From assembly GCA_017881725.1 (NCBI GenBank), contig JADGQO010000019.1, positions 1 to 47,450 on the forward strand: a stretch of DNA of 47,450 nucleotides, given 5' to 3'. Positions 24,373 through 33,509 of the stretch are shown here, in pieces (within the stretch, counting starts at the first letter, position 1; each line of letters opens with the position of its first letter). The notes under the pieces were generated by a model. It saw only the letters and a program-made list of their open reading frames with translations. It had not been told where the DNA came from and did no database searches. This DNA is from Fibrobacteria bacterium. GTDB taxonomy: Bacteria > Fibrobacterota > Fibrobacteria > UBA11236. The position numbers and the translations under genes are program-made.

Positions 24373-24900
24373 TCAGTCTCCTTTTCCTTCTGCGGTCTTA
24401 CTTTGCATGGCCAACACCAATTCCTCGTTGGACAGTACCTTGTCCGCGTCCAGCAACATCAACACCTTCTGACCCACCTTGCCCATCCCCAATATGAAAT
24501 CGGTATCCACACCGACCCCAAAAGAAGGGGGCGCTTCGATCTGCTCCTGGCCCACGTTCAGAACCTCGGAAACTTCGTCCACCAGCAAGCCCATGGTGAC
24601 CATACCCGCCGCGCCCGCAACCTGCACCACTACGATGCAAGTCCGGTCGGTATCCTCGCGGGTCTCCATACAGAATTTTCGGCGCAATTCGATCACGGGG
24701 ATCACCTTGCCGCGCAGATTGATCACTCCGCGCACGAAGTCCGGGGTCCTGGGGACCCGCGTCACCGGCATCATCCCGATGATTTCCTGCACCTTCAGGA
24801 TCTCGATGCCGTAGACCTCCTTCCCCATTTGGAAGGTGAGGTATTTCCCTGCCTTGGCTATCGGGGCCGCCGTAACGCCTCCGTTTTGATTCTCAGTCAT
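24373..24900 (-). CDS. cheW: Chemotaxis coupling protein CheW
   Basis: 175 residues forming one CheW fold: [20 protein letters not shown], then [20 protein letters not shown] and VIELRRKF, and a late [11 protein letters not shown]. CheW links receptors to the kinase CheA in the polar array. The ATG at 24900 is preferred because AAGGAAGG lies nine bases upstream. It is followed by mcp in the same operon, and upstream of it is a 3' scrap of another CheW-like gene, suggesting the operon was longer. No cheA is in the window. Confidence 0.93.
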   Translation of the reverse strand: MTENQNGGVTAAPIAKAGKYLTFQMGKEVYGIEILKVQEIIGMMPVTRVPRTPDFVRGVINLRGKVIPVIELRRKFCMETREDTDRTCIVVVQVAGAAGMVTMGLLVDEVSEVLNVGQEQIEAPPSFGVGVDTDFILGMGKVGQKVLMLLDADKVLSNEELVLAMQSKTAEGKGD

Positions 24901-24931
24901 CGGTATCATCCTTCCTTTCCTTGCCCGCGCA

Positions 24932-25000
24932 TTATGCCGCGGCGGGTACGGCCTTCAAGCTTTGCAACAATCCGTCCACGTCCAGGATCATCCGCGTGGC
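24932..25000 (-). pseudogene. 3' scrap of a second CheW-like gene
   Basis: The last 22 codons read ATRMILDVDGLLQSLKAVPA and end in AA plus a stop at 24932. The string MILDVDGLL is the closing strand of CheW-type domains (compare [10 protein letters not shown] in the intact gene). Upstream sequence is unrelated, so a former cheW, cheV or similar gene has lost its 5' part. It lies between cheW and the IS200 element. Confidence 0.5.
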
Positions 25001-25129
25001 CTTTCATGGTAATCGGTATTAGCGAACGATGGCTTTTCCTACGTTTCGCAGAATAGGGTCAGGATCAAAACCACGTCAATGGAGCCTTCTGGTCATTTTG
25101 TCAGGTCAGAGAATTTTTAATCACTTGGG

Positions 25130-25680
25130 TCAATTCCCCGCAGCTTGCTGCGGCTTGCAATTTTCCTAAAATGGACGGATGAGCACCTTCGTCCATAAAA
25201 AGCACAGTGCGTCCGTTCTCATGTATCATCTTGTTTGCCCAGCGAAGTATCGGAGAGTCATTTTTTCTGCTGAGGTAGACGAGGAGATTAAGAAAATCTG
25301 TCTTGAGATTTCACAACGGTACGAAATAAACTTCCTTGAAATTGGAACGGATAAGAACCACGTCCATTTTTTGATCCAGTCAGTACCCATGTATAGCCCG
25401 ACGAAGATAGCCCGAACGGTAAAAAGCATTACAGCGAAGGAGATTTTCAAACGTATTCCGGCAGTGAAGAAGCAGCTTTGGGGCGGAGAATTTTGGACAG
25501 ACGGATATTTTATAAACACGGTGGGCCAGAGAGGCAACGAAGAATCCATAAGGGCTTACGTGCAGAATCAAGGCCGGGCTAAGGAATACAAGCAGTTGCA
25601 TAGAGATGAGCAGCTTTCGTTATTCGATTCCTGAATTTGTATTCAATACCCCGTGGCTTGCCGCGGGGTTCTTTATTCAG
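25130..25680 (+). mobile_element. IS200-type insertion sequence
   Basis: A single tnpA is bracketed by subterminal hairpins that single-strand transposases of this family recognise. The left hairpin is CCGCAG-CTTG-CTGCGG (25138-25153). The right hairpin is CCCCGTGG-CTTG-CCGCGGGG (25649-25668, one G-T pair), with the same CTTG loop. There is no tnpB. The family leaves no terminal inverted repeats or target duplication, so the exact ends are estimates. The right flank is the nirB remnant. Confidence 0.8.
25179..25634 (+). CDS. tnpA: IS200/IS605-type Y1 transposase TnpA
   Basis: 151 residues, full length for the family. The HUH metal-binding motif appears as HVHFLIQSVP after IGTDKN, and the catalytic Tyr lies in AYVQNQGRAKEY near residue 126. 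YHLVCPAKYRRVIF is the usual N-terminal strand. It cuts and rejoins single-stranded DNA at the hairpin ends during replication. The frame is uninterrupted and the site residues are present, so the element may be active. Confidence 0.93.
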   Translation: MSTFVHKKHSASVLMYHLVCPAKYRRVIFSAEVDEEIKKICLEISQRYEINFLEIGTDKNHVHFLIQSVPMYSPTKIARTVKSITAKEIFKRIPAVKKQLWGGEFWTDGYFINTVGQRGNEESIRAYVQNQGRAKEYKQLHRDEQLSLFDS

Positions 25681-26035
25681 GCCGATTGCTCCAAAATCAC
25701 CGGCGGACAGCGCATCGATCTTTTCGGCGCGCGCGTGGATCAATTGCCGGACATCTGGGAGGAACTGATCGCGGCGGATCTGGATGAGGAGACCGCCATC
25801 CGCTTTATCGATCGTTTCCTGATGTACTACATCCGCACCGCCGACCGGCTGACGCGCACCTCGGTCTGGTTCAACAAGCTGGAGGGCGGCCTGGACAAGC
25901 TGAAGGACGTGATCATCCGAGGATTCCCTGGGGATCTGCGCGGAGCTGGAACGGGAAATGCAAGGCTTGATGGATACCTACCAATGCGAATGGAGAACGA
26001 CGGTGGAGAATCCCGAGCTGCGCAAGCGCGGCGAA
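25674..26035 (+). pseudogene. nirB: Nitrite reductase large subunit (nirB) remnant
   Basis: It reads KITGGQRIDLFGARVDQLPD then IWEELIAADLDEETAIRFID. These two blocks belong to NirB (siroheme/iron-sulfur nitrite reductase), but the roughly 80 residues normally between them, with the cluster cysteines, are deleted. It continues with RFLMYYIRTADRLTRTSVWF and NKLEGGLDKLKDVIIR. An extra base near 25920 shifts the frame, after which DSLGICAELEREMQGLMDTY and ENPELRKR follow. The 5' two-thirds of the gene are missing at the IS200 junction and the last residues at the leader repeat. It is certainly non-functional. Confidence 0.85.
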
Positions 26036-26065
26036 GGTGACGGGCCGGATCAAGCGAAGGTTCGC

Positions 26066-26162
26066 CATAGGCAATCCTTTCCTGCGGAGCGAAACGACAT
26101 GATGCGGATTTTATTACGGATTCCCGCGAAACTGCCAGAGAGGGGCTTGGCCAATATGGCCA
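26066..26162. repeat. 97-bp leader repeat, copy 2 (no gene behind it)
   Basis: Gapless match to 22364-22460. On the minus strand it keeps the TGGCCATATTGGCCA palindrome, the AAAGGATTGCC Shine-Dalgarno and an ATG at 26068, but the codons that follow run antisense into the nirB remnant and encode nothing recognisable. It starts about 30 bases after the esterase stop codon. Confidence 0.8.
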
Positions 26163-26194
26163 GGACGGAGTCTGCGAACGAAGCGGTTCCGCTT

Positions 26195-27436
26195 TCAGCG
26201 TGTGAGGACGAAAGGGATTCCGCATGCGGAGCGGCCGTCCCTGCGCAAGGCGGCGAAATACACGCCGGGCGAGGCCGGAGAGCCCATAGCAGCCAGGGAT
26301 ACCGATTCCCCAGCTTGCCAGGAGAATTCCAACGTCCCGTTCGAAACTGATTCGCCATGCAGCGTCGCCACGCGTCTTCCGGCGGCGGAGAAAATATCCA
26401 GGGAAAGATTCCCATACCCGGCGGCCTGCGCCGTGAACCGCATTCCACCCGCGAACGGGACGGCGTGAAGTGAACCGGCAAGGGAGTTTTCCGGCGCGGA
26501 ACCGACGGCCACTGCGGCGGGTTGATCGAGGCCGAAAAACTTGATGGTGGAATCGGCGAACATGGTCGTGCCATGGCCGAGACCCACTTCCAATATGGCG
26601 TCGACCTGGACCACGCCTTTCCCGTCCTTGTATTTCGTATGAATCCAATTCGCTTTGGGGGAACCGACCACGGAATCGCTGGGCGCGCGTGCGACGCCGA
26701 GCACATTGGTCCACTCGTCGATTTCCTCGTTAAAGTTGGGCGTGGACAGGGTCCCGTCCTGATCGCCGTGCCACAATTGCATGCGCGGCCGGGGTCCGGT
26801 ATAACCGGGATAAGCCGCCCGCACCAAGTCGCCCCACTCCTGCGGCGTATGCAACAATTTGCCGGCGGCGCACGTGTTGCTCCATGGACCCGTCCCGGCG
26901 AAGCACGCGAAAGGCACGCCGGAGTAGGCCGCGCCGGCCTTGAACACGTCGGGATAGGACCCGGCCATCACATTGGTCATCATCGCGCCGGAAGAGGAGC
27001 CCAGCACATACACGCGCGTCGAATCCGCGTTCTTGTTTTTCACTACCCACTTGACCATGTTCACGATGCTGGTGGGATCGCTGCCGCCGTCGTGGGTTAA
27101 AGCCTCCGTGGAATATACGTCAAAGCATTGTTTTTGATCGGCGGCCAAATCCGGATGGTTGGCGCCGGGGTAGATCATATAGAAGCCATACTTGTCCGCC
27201 AGCGCGGCGAAACTCGAGGTCTCGCCGTAATAACCTTGGGCCGTTCCCTGGCAATGATGGACGGCGACTACGATTCCCGGTTTGGCCGCGACCGTGACGG
27301 GCGTGTACAGATACATGAAGGTTCCGCCGGGGTTCGCGCCGAAATCCGTGATTTGGGTTAAGGTACCGGCCGCGTTGGTAAAGCCTACGGCGGCAAGGCA
27401 TGCGCTGAGGAAACGCAGGAATGATTTTGCGTACAT
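26195..27436 (-). CDS. Secreted PHB-depolymerase/CE1-type esterase
   Basis: 413 residues. Signal peptide (MYAKSFLRFLSACLAAVGFT, cleavage near TNAAG). The alpha/beta hydrolase domain of the PHB-depolymerase or feruloyl/acetylxylan esterase group covers residues 30-300: PGIVVAVHHCQGTAQGYY (oxyanion strand), nucleophile in YVLGSSSGAMMTN (Ser near 146), Asp region MQLWHGDQDGT and His in VGLGHGTTMF. Residues 330-413 form a FlgD/type-9-secretion-like tail (LSLDIFSAAGRRVATLHGES, then SPGVYFAALRRDG). AGGGGA precedes the ATG. It is likely released to deacetylate or cut ester links in plant polysaccharide. Confidence 0.88.
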   Translation of the reverse strand: MYAKSFLRFLSACLAAVGFTNAAGTLTQITDFGANPGGTFMYLYTPVTVAAKPGIVVAVHHCQGTAQGYYGETSSFAALADKYGFYMIYPGANHPDLAADQKQCFDVYSTEALTHDGGSDPTSIVNMVKWVVKNKNADSTRVYVLGSSSGAMMTNVMAGSYPDVFKAGAAYSGVPFACFAGTGPWSNTCAAGKLLHTPQEWGDLVRAAYPGYTGPRPRMQLWHGDQDGTLSTPNFNEEIDEWTNVLGVARAPSDSVVGSPKANWIHTKYKDGKGVVQVDAILEVGLGHGTTMFADSTIKFFGLDQPAAVAVGSAPENSLAGSLHAVPFAGGMRFTAQAAGYGNLSLDIFSAAGRRVATLHGESVSNGTLEFSWQAGESVSLAAMGSPASPGVYFAALRRDGRSACGIPFVLTR

Positions 27437-27730
27437 CGGATTGTCCCCTGGTTGTGGGAGTTGGAGAGGATTTCAACCCCAACGCATTGATAATTTAGCG
27501 CAGGATGTGGTTTTCCGCCGGGCAAACCAAGGCGAAAAACCGCGCTTTGGGCGCGTTCGGAAGCGGCGAAAGGACCCGGCGAGGCGTACTCCGCCCCAGC
27601 AAGGATGGCCCGGGTCGGAGGCGATTGCGACGGTGGGGAAGCAGAGGCCCGGGGACGGTGCGGTTGACGGGTCCGGAACGCGGAGAACGGGTGGAAACGG
27701 GCCGCAGCGGGGGGTAGGCGGAGCCTCCCC
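27437..27730. other. GC-rich intergenic region between folP and the esterase
   Basis: About 300 bases with no recognisable gene; open frames here are by-products of high GC. Near 27710-27735 the minus strand can fold GGGGGAGGC against GCCTACCCCC, a possible end signal for the folP operon without a T-run. Confidence 0.5.
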
Positions 27731-27770
27731 CGTATCGTATACGTTACCCAGGTATCATACACGTTACCCT
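27731..27770. repeat. Tandem 20-bp direct repeat over the folP stop codon
   Basis: CGTATCGTATACGTTACCCA (27731-27750) and GGTATCATACACGTTACCCT (27751-27770) agree at 16 of 20 positions. The second copy covers the folP stop codon at 27764-27766. It may be a protein-binding pair or part of the 3' end; I know no matching family. Confidence 0.55.
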
Positions 27771-28645
27771 AGCACGGCCCCCACCATGGCCAGCGCCTCG
27801 CGCGTTTCACGCACGTCGTGCACGCGCAAGATGGACGCGCCTTTGAGGGCGGACAGCACGGCCAAGGCCACGCTCGGGATAAGGCGGTCGGAAGTTTCGA
27901 GACCGGCAGTTTTGCCGATGAAGGATTTCCGCGACATGCCCATGAGGATGGGACAACCCAGGACGTCGAGTGATTCCATTTCGTTGACCAAACGGTAATT
28001 GTCCGCCAGGCGTTTGCCGAAGCCGATGCCCGGATCCACCGCGATGCGATCCTTGGGCACGCCTAAGGCCGCGAGCAATTGGATGCGGCCCATTAAATAA
28101 TCGCGCACTTCGGCCACCACGTCGCCGTAATGCGGCGCGGCCTGCATGGTGCGCGGAGTGCCCAGCATGTGGTTCAACACGACGCCCGCGCCGTAGCGCT
28201 GGGGTAATTCCAGCATCATGGGATCGAAGGTCAGGGCGCTGATGTCGTTGAGGATCAAGGCGCCCTCGTCCAAGGCCGCGCGGGCCACGCCGGACTTGAC
28301 GGTATCGATGGACACGACACAGCCGAAGGCTTTCACCACGGCTGCGACCACCGGGCGCGTGCGCGCCAGCTCCACGGCCTCGTCAACGGATTCGGCTCCC
28401 GGCCGCGAGGATTCGCCGCCGATGTCCAGGATATCCGCGCCTGCGGCGAGCAGTTCTTCGGCGCGGCGCAGGGCGGATTCCAAGGTGGCGTAGCGACCGC
28501 CGTCATGGAAGGAATCCGGGGTAACGTTCAAGATACCCATGATGAGGGGCAGCGGATTTCCGTCCTGGGTAACTCCCAAGGTACGGGAGCCCACGCGCCA
28601 GGGGCGGGGCTTGACTCCGGATACGCGTCCGTCCCAACCGCTCAT
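27764..28645 (-). CDS. folP: Dihydropteroate synthase
   Basis: 293 residues. Joins p-aminobenzoate to a pterin diphosphate in folate synthesis; target of sulfonamides. Signatures are present: IMGILNVTPDSFHDGG, DILDIGGESSRPGAE, VSIDTVKSGVARAAL, VDPGIGFGKRLADNY and LMGMSRKSFIG. The ATG at 28645 shares one base with the vapC stop (TGATG), so translation is coupled to the toxin gene; earlier in-frame starts only extend into vapC. tilS-ftsH-folP order is widespread, and here vapBC intervenes. The usual following genes (such as cdaA or glmM) are absent; a secreted esterase follows. Confidence 0.96.
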   Translation of the reverse strand: MSGWDGRVSGVKPRPWRVGSRTLGVTQDGNPLPLIMGILNVTPDSFHDGGRYATLESALRRAEELLAAGADILDIGGESSRPGAESVDEAVELARTRPVVAAVVKAFGCVVSIDTVKSGVARAALDEGALILNDISALTFDPMMLELPQRYGAGVVLNHMLGTPRTMQAAPHYGDVVAEVRDYLMGRIQLLAALGVPKDRIAVDPGIGFGKRLADNYRLVNEMESLDVLGCPILMGMSRKSFIGKTAGLETSDRLIPSVALAVLSALKGASILRVHDVRETREALAMVGAVLG

Positions 28646-29058
28646 CAGGCGTGGCCTTTTTTCGTCCAATTGTCCAGACGCAAACCCGGCACCCGCGAAA
28701 ACTCCCGGACGTTATTGGTGACCAAAGGGACGCCCAAATCCAGCGCATGCGCGGCGATCAGCATATCCATGGAACCGATGGGCTTCCCCACCCGCTCCAA
28801 TGCGAATCGCAGCCGCCCATAATGGCGCGACGCGCCGGCATCGAAGGAGGAAATTTCCAGCGGCACCAGAAAGGCTTCCAAAGCGTTTTGATTTCTGCCG
28901 GGGTCCAGGCTTTTTTCCACGCCGAATTGAAGTTCGGCCAGGGTCAAGGACGAGATGGCCACGTCGCCCGGCGCCAAATCCGCGAACCGATGGAGCACCT
29001 GGACCGGTTTCCGTTTCACGATGTAAATGCAGATGTCCGTATGCAAAAGATATTTCAC
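28645..29058 (-). CDS. vapC: VapC-type PIN protein with altered catalytic site
   Basis: 137 residues from a GTG at 29058. The fold follows the VapC group best known for cutting initiator tRNA: ICIYIVKRKPVQVLHRF, ISSLTLAELQFGVEKS, GSMDMLIAAHALDLGVPLVT and NNVREFSRVPGL. However, the N-terminal motif normally reads LLDTN with an essential Asp, and here it is LLHTD, so the first catalytic Asp is His. In studied VapC proteins, loss of this Asp abolishes RNase activity. The gene overlaps vapB by four bases and folP by one. It is likely an inactive toxin kept for operon continuity or for DNA/antitoxin binding. Confidence 0.88.
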   Translation of the reverse strand: MKYLLHTDICIYIVKRKPVQVLHRFADLAPGDVAISSLTLAELQFGVEKSLDPGRNQNALEAFLVPLEISSFDAGASRHYGRLRFALERVGKPIGSMDMLIAAHALDLGVPLVTNNVREFSRVPGLRLDNWTKKGHA

Positions 29059-29252
29059 AAGGACTCCCGATCCTGCGCCTTGGGCTGATTACGGGATCGA
29101 GGGCGGTCGGAGAGGAAGTCTTCGGAAAACTGATCCAGGCTCGCCAGCAAGCTTTCCCAGGGATTGTCCTTGGGGATCAAGATGACGGCATTATGGGTTT
29201 TCTTGACGTAGACCTCTTTGCCCTCGAAGCGAAACTCCTTGGGAAGCCGCAC
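29055..29252 (-). CDS. vapB: VapB-type antitoxin, apparently lacking the first residues
   Basis: 65 residues from a GTG at 29252. MRLPKEFRFEGKEVYVKKTH followed by NAVILIPKDNPWESLL is the AbrB-like DNA-binding and toxin-binding pattern of VapB. In normal family members roughly 10-12 residues ending in a GQSQAVRLP string precede this. The codons for KGQSQA are present in frame upstream, but no ATG, GTG or TTG follows the point where the frame runs into the ftsH 3' end. An AAAGGA lies about ten bases before the GTG. The antitoxin therefore probably misses one strand of its dimer fold. Confidence 0.8.
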   Translation of the reverse strand: MRLPKEFRFEGKEVYVKKTHNAVILIPKDNPWESLLASLDQFSEDFLSDRPRSRNQPKAQDRESL

Positions 29253-29272
29253 CGCCTGGCTTTGTCCTTTTA

Positions 29273-31477
29273 CTATACCGTCGCGTCGAAGCGGTCGCCG
29301 CGTTTGTCCGCGTCATCGTCGCCGTCCTTGGGCTTCACCGCGTCGGCGGCGGTCCCGGAGGCGCTAGGTGACGAAACGGAAGGCGTCTCGCCGTTCTTGG
29401 GAAGCTTGGCGAGTTCCGCGTCGGAAAGCAGGCGTCCGCGGCGGTCGGTGCGGCCCTTAAGATAGGACCGGCTCTTGCGCGTTTCCGTCAGGAGCTGGCC
29501 GTCGATGGCCTTCATGATTTCGTCCGTTTCCAGGACCTCGTGCTCCAACAACGCTTCCGCCAGATTGATCAGCTTCTGCTTGTTTTCCGTGAGCATGACC
29601 ATGACGCGATCCATTTGCGTGTCGACGATTTTCCGCACTTCGCGGTCGATTTGGATGGCTGTGGCTTCGGAGTAGTCGCGATGCTGGCTGATCTCGCGGC
29701 CGAGGAAAATCTCCTCTTGCTTCTTGCCGTAGGAAAGCGGGCCTAAGTCCGACATGCCCCATTCACAGACATACTTGCGGGCCAATTCCGTGGCCTTCTC
29801 GATATCGTTGGACGCGCCGGTGTTTTTCTGTCCGAACAGGAGCAGCTCCGCGCCGCGGCCACCCATCAGGATGGCGATCTTGTCCAACACATAACGCGAA
29901 TCGACGGTGTAATTGTCGCGCTCCGGCAGTTGGAAGGTGATGCCCAGCGCCCGTCCGCGCGGAATGATGGTGATCTTGTGCAGCGGATCGCTGTGCTTGA
30001 CGAACAGCGAAATGATGGCGTGGCCGGCCTCATGATAAGCCGTGGTCTTCTTCTCATCATCGGACAGGATGCGCGAGTAGCGTTCCGTGCCGATCATGAT
30101 TTTGTCTTTGGCTTCTTCGAAATCGATCATGGCTACCTGGTTACCGCCGAAGCGCGCGGCCAGGAGGCAAGCCTCGTTCACCAGGTTTTCCAAATCGGCA
30201 CCGGAAAGACCCGGCGTTCCCTTGGCGAGTTTGGCCATATCCACGTCTTCGCGGAGCGGCACTTTGCGCTTGTCCAAATGCACCTTGATGATGCCTTCGC
30301 GGCCGCGCGCGTCCGGCAAATCCACGACCACCTGGCGGTCGAAGCGGCCGGGGCGGAGCAGGGCCGGATCCAAAACGTCGGGGCGGTTGGTGGCCGCGAT
30401 CAGGATCACGCCTTCATTGCTGCTGAACCCGTCCATCTCGACGAGCAATTGGTTCAAGGTCTGTTCGCGCTCGTCATGGCCGCCGCCGAGCCCTGCGCCG
30501 CGATGGCGGCCCACGGCGTCGATTTCGTCGATGAACACGATGCAGGGCGCGTTCTTTTTGCCCTGTTCGAACAGGTCGCGCACGCGCGAGGCGCCCACGC
30601 CCACGAACATTTCCACGAAGTCCGATCCGGACATGCTGAAGAAGGGGACCTCCGCTTCGCCGGCCACGGCTTTGGCCAAAAGCGTTTTGCCCGTGCCGGG
30701 AGGGCCCAAGAGCAGCACGCCCTTGGGAATCTTGCCGCCCAGGCGGCTGAACTTGCTCGGGTCTTTCAAGAACTCGATCACTTCCACCAATTCCTGTTTC
30801 GCCTCATCGGCTCCGGCCACGTCCTTGAAGGTGGTCTTGGGCCGATTCTCATCCAATAGGCGCGCCTTAATCTTGCCGAACGAGAAAATGCCGCGCGGTC
30901 CCATCTGCCCTTGCCGCGCCATCATGAACCAGAAAAATCCGATCAAGAGGAACAACGGAAATAAGGTGCTCAGATAGCCGAACCAACGCGTTTCCTTGAC
31001 GAACTCCACCTTAACGCCGCGCGCGGTGAGGTTGTCCAGCAATTGCAAAACGGGTCCGTCTATATCGGGCCACATGGTTTTGAATTTCACGGTGCGGGAG
31101 GCGAACGCGCTGCGGTTCTCGCGGCGGCTGGCCTGCTCCTCGGGCGTCAGCTTGCGTTCCCCGGTGATGAGGTAGCCTTCGCCGATTCTTTGGAAATCCA
31201 CCGAGGTGATTTGCAGGGACGTGTCCGCCAGGATTTTCTTGAAGTCCGTATAATTTTTGTCTTCGACCGGATTCTGCGAGTCCAGCAATTGCACCAGGAA
31301 GATGGAAACGGCCACCATGGCCAAAATCATGGTCAGGTTCTTGCGCTTCCACTTGCCGCCCCCGGGAGGCGCGGCCGGTTGCTTGGAGTCCGGAGTCTTG
31401 GGGTTCCGGTTCAGCAAGCCGCCGTTCTTCTTGTCGTCCACGAGATTGTTCTTCTTGTCTTCTAAGGGTTCTGACAT
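29273..31477 (-). CDS. ftsH: ATP-dependent zinc metalloprotease FtsH
   Basis: 734 residues, normal length with a longer tail. Membrane-anchored hexamer that unfolds and degrades membrane and regulatory proteins. TM1 at about 48-66 and TM2 at about 163-185 flank the periplasmic domain. Walker [19 protein letters not shown] near residue 260, Walker [13 protein letters not shown], the second region of homology ([20 protein letters not shown]) and the zinc site HEAGHAI near residue 483 are present. The C-terminal 60 residues are an acidic, low-complexity tail. It overlaps the tilS stop by 16 bases; vapB follows after 20 bases. Confidence 0.97.
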   Translation of the reverse strand: MSEPLEDKKNNLVDDKKNGGLLNRNPKTPDSKQPAAPPGGGKWKRKNLTMILAMVAVSIFLVQLLDSQNPVEDKNYTDFKKILADTSLQITSVDFQRIGEGYLITGERKLTPEEQASRRENRSAFASRTVKFKTMWPDIDGPVLQLLDNLTARGVKVEFVKETRWFGYLSTLFPLFLLIGFFWFMMARQGQMGPRGIFSFGKIKARLLDENRPKTTFKDVAGADEAKQELVEVIEFLKDPSKFSRLGGKIPKGVLLLGPPGTGKTLLAKAVAGEAEVPFFSMSGSDFVEMFVGVGASRVRDLFEQGKKNAPCIVFIDEIDAVGRHRGAGLGGGHDEREQTLNQLLVEMDGFSSNEGVILIAATNRPDVLDPALLRPGRFDRQVVVDLPDARGREGIIKVHLDKRKVPLREDVDMAKLAKGTPGLSGADLENLVNEACLLAARFGGNQVAMIDFEEAKDKIMIGTERYSRILSDDEKKTTAYHEAGHAIISLFVKHSDPLHKITIIPRGRALGITFQLPERDNYTVDSRYVLDKIAILMGGRGAELLLFGQKNTGASNDIEKATELARKYVCEWGMSDLGPLSYGKKQEEIFLGREISQHRDYSEATAIQIDREVRKIVDTQMDRVMVMLTENKQKLINLAEALLEHEVLETDEIMKAIDGQLLTETRKSRSYLKGRTDRRGRLLSDAELAKLPKNGETPSVSSPSASGTAADAVKPKDGDDDADKRGDRFDATV

Positions 31478-33072
31478 GTGAGCACCAATTCAAGGATGGA
31501 AGTTGTGTTTGCCGTGACTTTGAAGCGATCGGAGACGCCGAATCCCGGGACCCAGGCCACGACCTCTTCGTGAGTCCCGCCCGCGGGCGCTCGGCAAGGA
31601 GCGAGGACGATTGGGATGTTGTCCCTCATTGCGACGGGAACCTTCTTCTCGTTGAAAAAAGCCTTCAATTTCCGCGATCGACTGTCGATTCCGAACGGTG
31701 AAAAGCGATCGCCGGCCTTCCTTGTCCGTACTTGTAATGTACAAGAAAAGGAGTCGGCATCAAAGATCGCCCTGCTCTCCGAAGCCCCTGGAAACGCCAG
31801 TTCCATCGGCCGCGGATATCGCCGCGCCGACAACGTGAAAACGCGATCATCCCATCGCCAGGATAATCCGCCGCCGGCTGCTTCCAGTATAACCAAACGG
31901 GATTCACCGATGCCGTCTTTTTTTTCCCGAGAACGGCCGGATTGGGACCCGGATGCCATTTCCACGCAATAAAAGCCGGTATTTTCCGATTTCAGAACCC
32001 AGCCCGGCGTTAGCGAAACGCCGACCCGGCGCGGGTTTTTCCACCATTGCCGCCGCAGTTCATGCAGTATCTCCCAAGTAACCTGGAGGGTATCCGGATG
32101 GGAACTTCGGACCAATCTCCGCAGCCAAAAACGCAAAGCTTCGAGATCACCTGCGCGCAGCCGCGCTTCCATCCCTTCGCGATCCAAAAACGAACGGCCC
32201 GTGGCGTCTTCGCGCAGCAAGGTCTCCTCCGCTTCCAGCGCCTCCAGGCCGCGCCGCAGGTCCTGCAAGTCCAAGGCGATTTTGAGAACGCGCGCGTCCA
32301 GGTCCGGATCTTGGGCGCGCAAACCGGGGAGGTAACGCAGGCGATACCAGTTGCGATCGATGGCCGCGTCGGCGTTGCTTTCGTCCTCGCGCCATGGCAG
32401 GCCGCGGAGCCGGGCATAGTCCAGGATTTCGGCGCGGGCGCGGTTGAGGAAGGGTCGGACGATTCCCGGCGCGCGTCGAAACGGGATGCCGGACAGACCC
32501 AGCGGGCCCGTGCCCCGGGCCAGGCGTTGGAACACCGTTTCCACTACGTCGTCGCGATGATGGGCGGTGAGGACGGCGTCGGCGGCGAGTTCGGTTTGCA
32601 GGGTTTGGAAAAACCGGTAGCGTTCGCGCCGGGCCCACATCTCGGTCGATTCGCGCGCGGGTTTCGCTTGGGGATTCAGGCGTAGGACTCGCAGGGACAA
32701 GCCCCACAGCCGGCATTGCTCCGCGACGAAGGCTTGGTCCAAGTCCGAGTCCTGGCGCAGGCCGTGGTTCACGTGCGCCACGATTAATCGCAAGCGCAGC
32801 GGCCCGGCATGGCGCGCGAAAAAATCCAAGAGGACGGTGGAATCGAGGCCGCCGGAGACGGCCAGCAACAACGCTTGGCCCTCGGGTCGCCAATCCCGGG
32901 CGGCGAAAAAAGCGAAGGAGTTTTGATCCCAGGTGGAGAGCGCGTGGGACGACTGAGCATCGGCCGCCCAGGGGTCGGTCGCCGCAGACTCGGGTTTAAA
33001 GGGCACGGGGGGCGCGGGCGGCGGGATGCCGGACCCGGGTTCAACCGCGCGCGGCGAAGCGCCCGCGCTCAT
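31462..33072 (-). CDS. tilS: tRNA(Ile)-lysidine synthase
   Basis: 536 residues. Modifies C34 of the minor isoleucine tRNA to lysidine so that it reads AUA. The PP-loop is [15 protein letters not shown] near residue 72, followed by [18 protein letters not shown] and [20 protein letters not shown]; the C-terminal TilS domain ends with [15 protein letters not shown]. The ATG at 33072 overlaps the hisI stop by four bases (ATGA); the frame is open further upstream but that is hisI. The first 45 residues are Pro/Ala-rich and probably disordered. It is essential in most bacteria. It overlaps ftsH by 16 bases. Confidence 0.95.
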   Translation of the reverse strand: MSAGASPRAVEPGSGIPPPAPPVPFKPESAATDPWAADAQSSHALSTWDQNSFAFFAARDWRPEGQALLLAVSGGLDSTVLLDFFARHAGPLRLRLIVAHVNHGLRQDSDLDQAFVAEQCRLWGLSLRVLRLNPQAKPARESTEMWARRERYRFFQTLQTELAADAVLTAHHRDDVVETVFQRLARGTGPLGLSGIPFRRAPGIVRPFLNRARAEILDYARLRGLPWREDESNADAAIDRNWYRLRYLPGLRAQDPDLDARVLKIALDLQDLRRGLEALEAEETLLREDATGRSFLDREGMEARLRAGDLEALRFWLRRLVRSSHPDTLQVTWEILHELRRQWWKNPRRVGVSLTPGWVLKSENTGFYCVEMASGSQSGRSREKKDGIGESRLVILEAAGGGLSWRWDDRVFTLSARRYPRPMELAFPGASESRAIFDADSFSCTLQVRTRKAGDRFSPFGIDSRSRKLKAFFNEKKVPVAMRDNIPIVLAPCRAPAGGTHEEVVAWVPGFGVSDRFKVTANTTSILELVLTCQNP

Positions 33073-33509
33073 TGCGGAGGCGCGATGGGCTTTCCCTGGA
33101 TTTCCCATTGATCGCCCTGACGCATGCGAAAAAAGCAGGTGCGATAGCCTTCGTGGCAGGCGGCGCCGTCGCCTTGCGGATCCACGCGAAAGAGCAGCGC
33201 GTCTCCGTCGCAGTCGATACTGGCGGACACGACTTTCTGGAAATTGCCGGACGTCTCGCCCTTGATCCACAGCTTCCTGCGCGAGCGGGACCAATAGGTC
33301 ATGACGCCATTCTTCAGGGTCAGCGCCAGGGCTTCGCGATCCATGTGGGCCACCATCAGGACCTGCCCGTCCTGGTCGTCGATCGCGACGGCCGTAACCA
33401 AGCCATCCGCCCCGAACTTCACCGCTCCCAGCAGCCCGGACATTTCCCGGCGCACATCGGTATCGCCTACAGTAACATCCAAGTTACGGGGTCCTTCACT
33501 TGCGGACAT
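33069..33509 (-). CDS. hisI: Phosphoribosyl-AMP cyclohydrolase
   Basis: 146 residues, single HisI domain without HisE. Opens the ring of phosphoribosyl-AMP in the third step of histidine synthesis. [38 protein letters not shown] and the metal ligands in [13 protein letters not shown] and [12 protein letters not shown] are all present. It overlaps proA by 14 bases upstream and tilS by four bases downstream. No other his gene is in the window, so the histidine genes must be scattered in this genome. Confidence 0.96.
   Translation of the reverse strand: MSASEGPRNLDVTVGDTDVRREMSGLLGAVKFGADGLVTAVAIDDQDGQVLMVAHMDREALALTLKNGVMTYWSRSRRKLWIKGETSGNFQKVVSASIDCDGDALLFRVDPQGDGAACHEGYRTCFFRMRQGDQWEIQGKPIAPPQ

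Noticed and set aside
25827-26714. 295-residue minus-strand frame over nirB and the esterase 3' end
   Set aside because: It crosses the nirB scrap, the leader repeat and the esterase in the wrong frame; composition is not protein-like.
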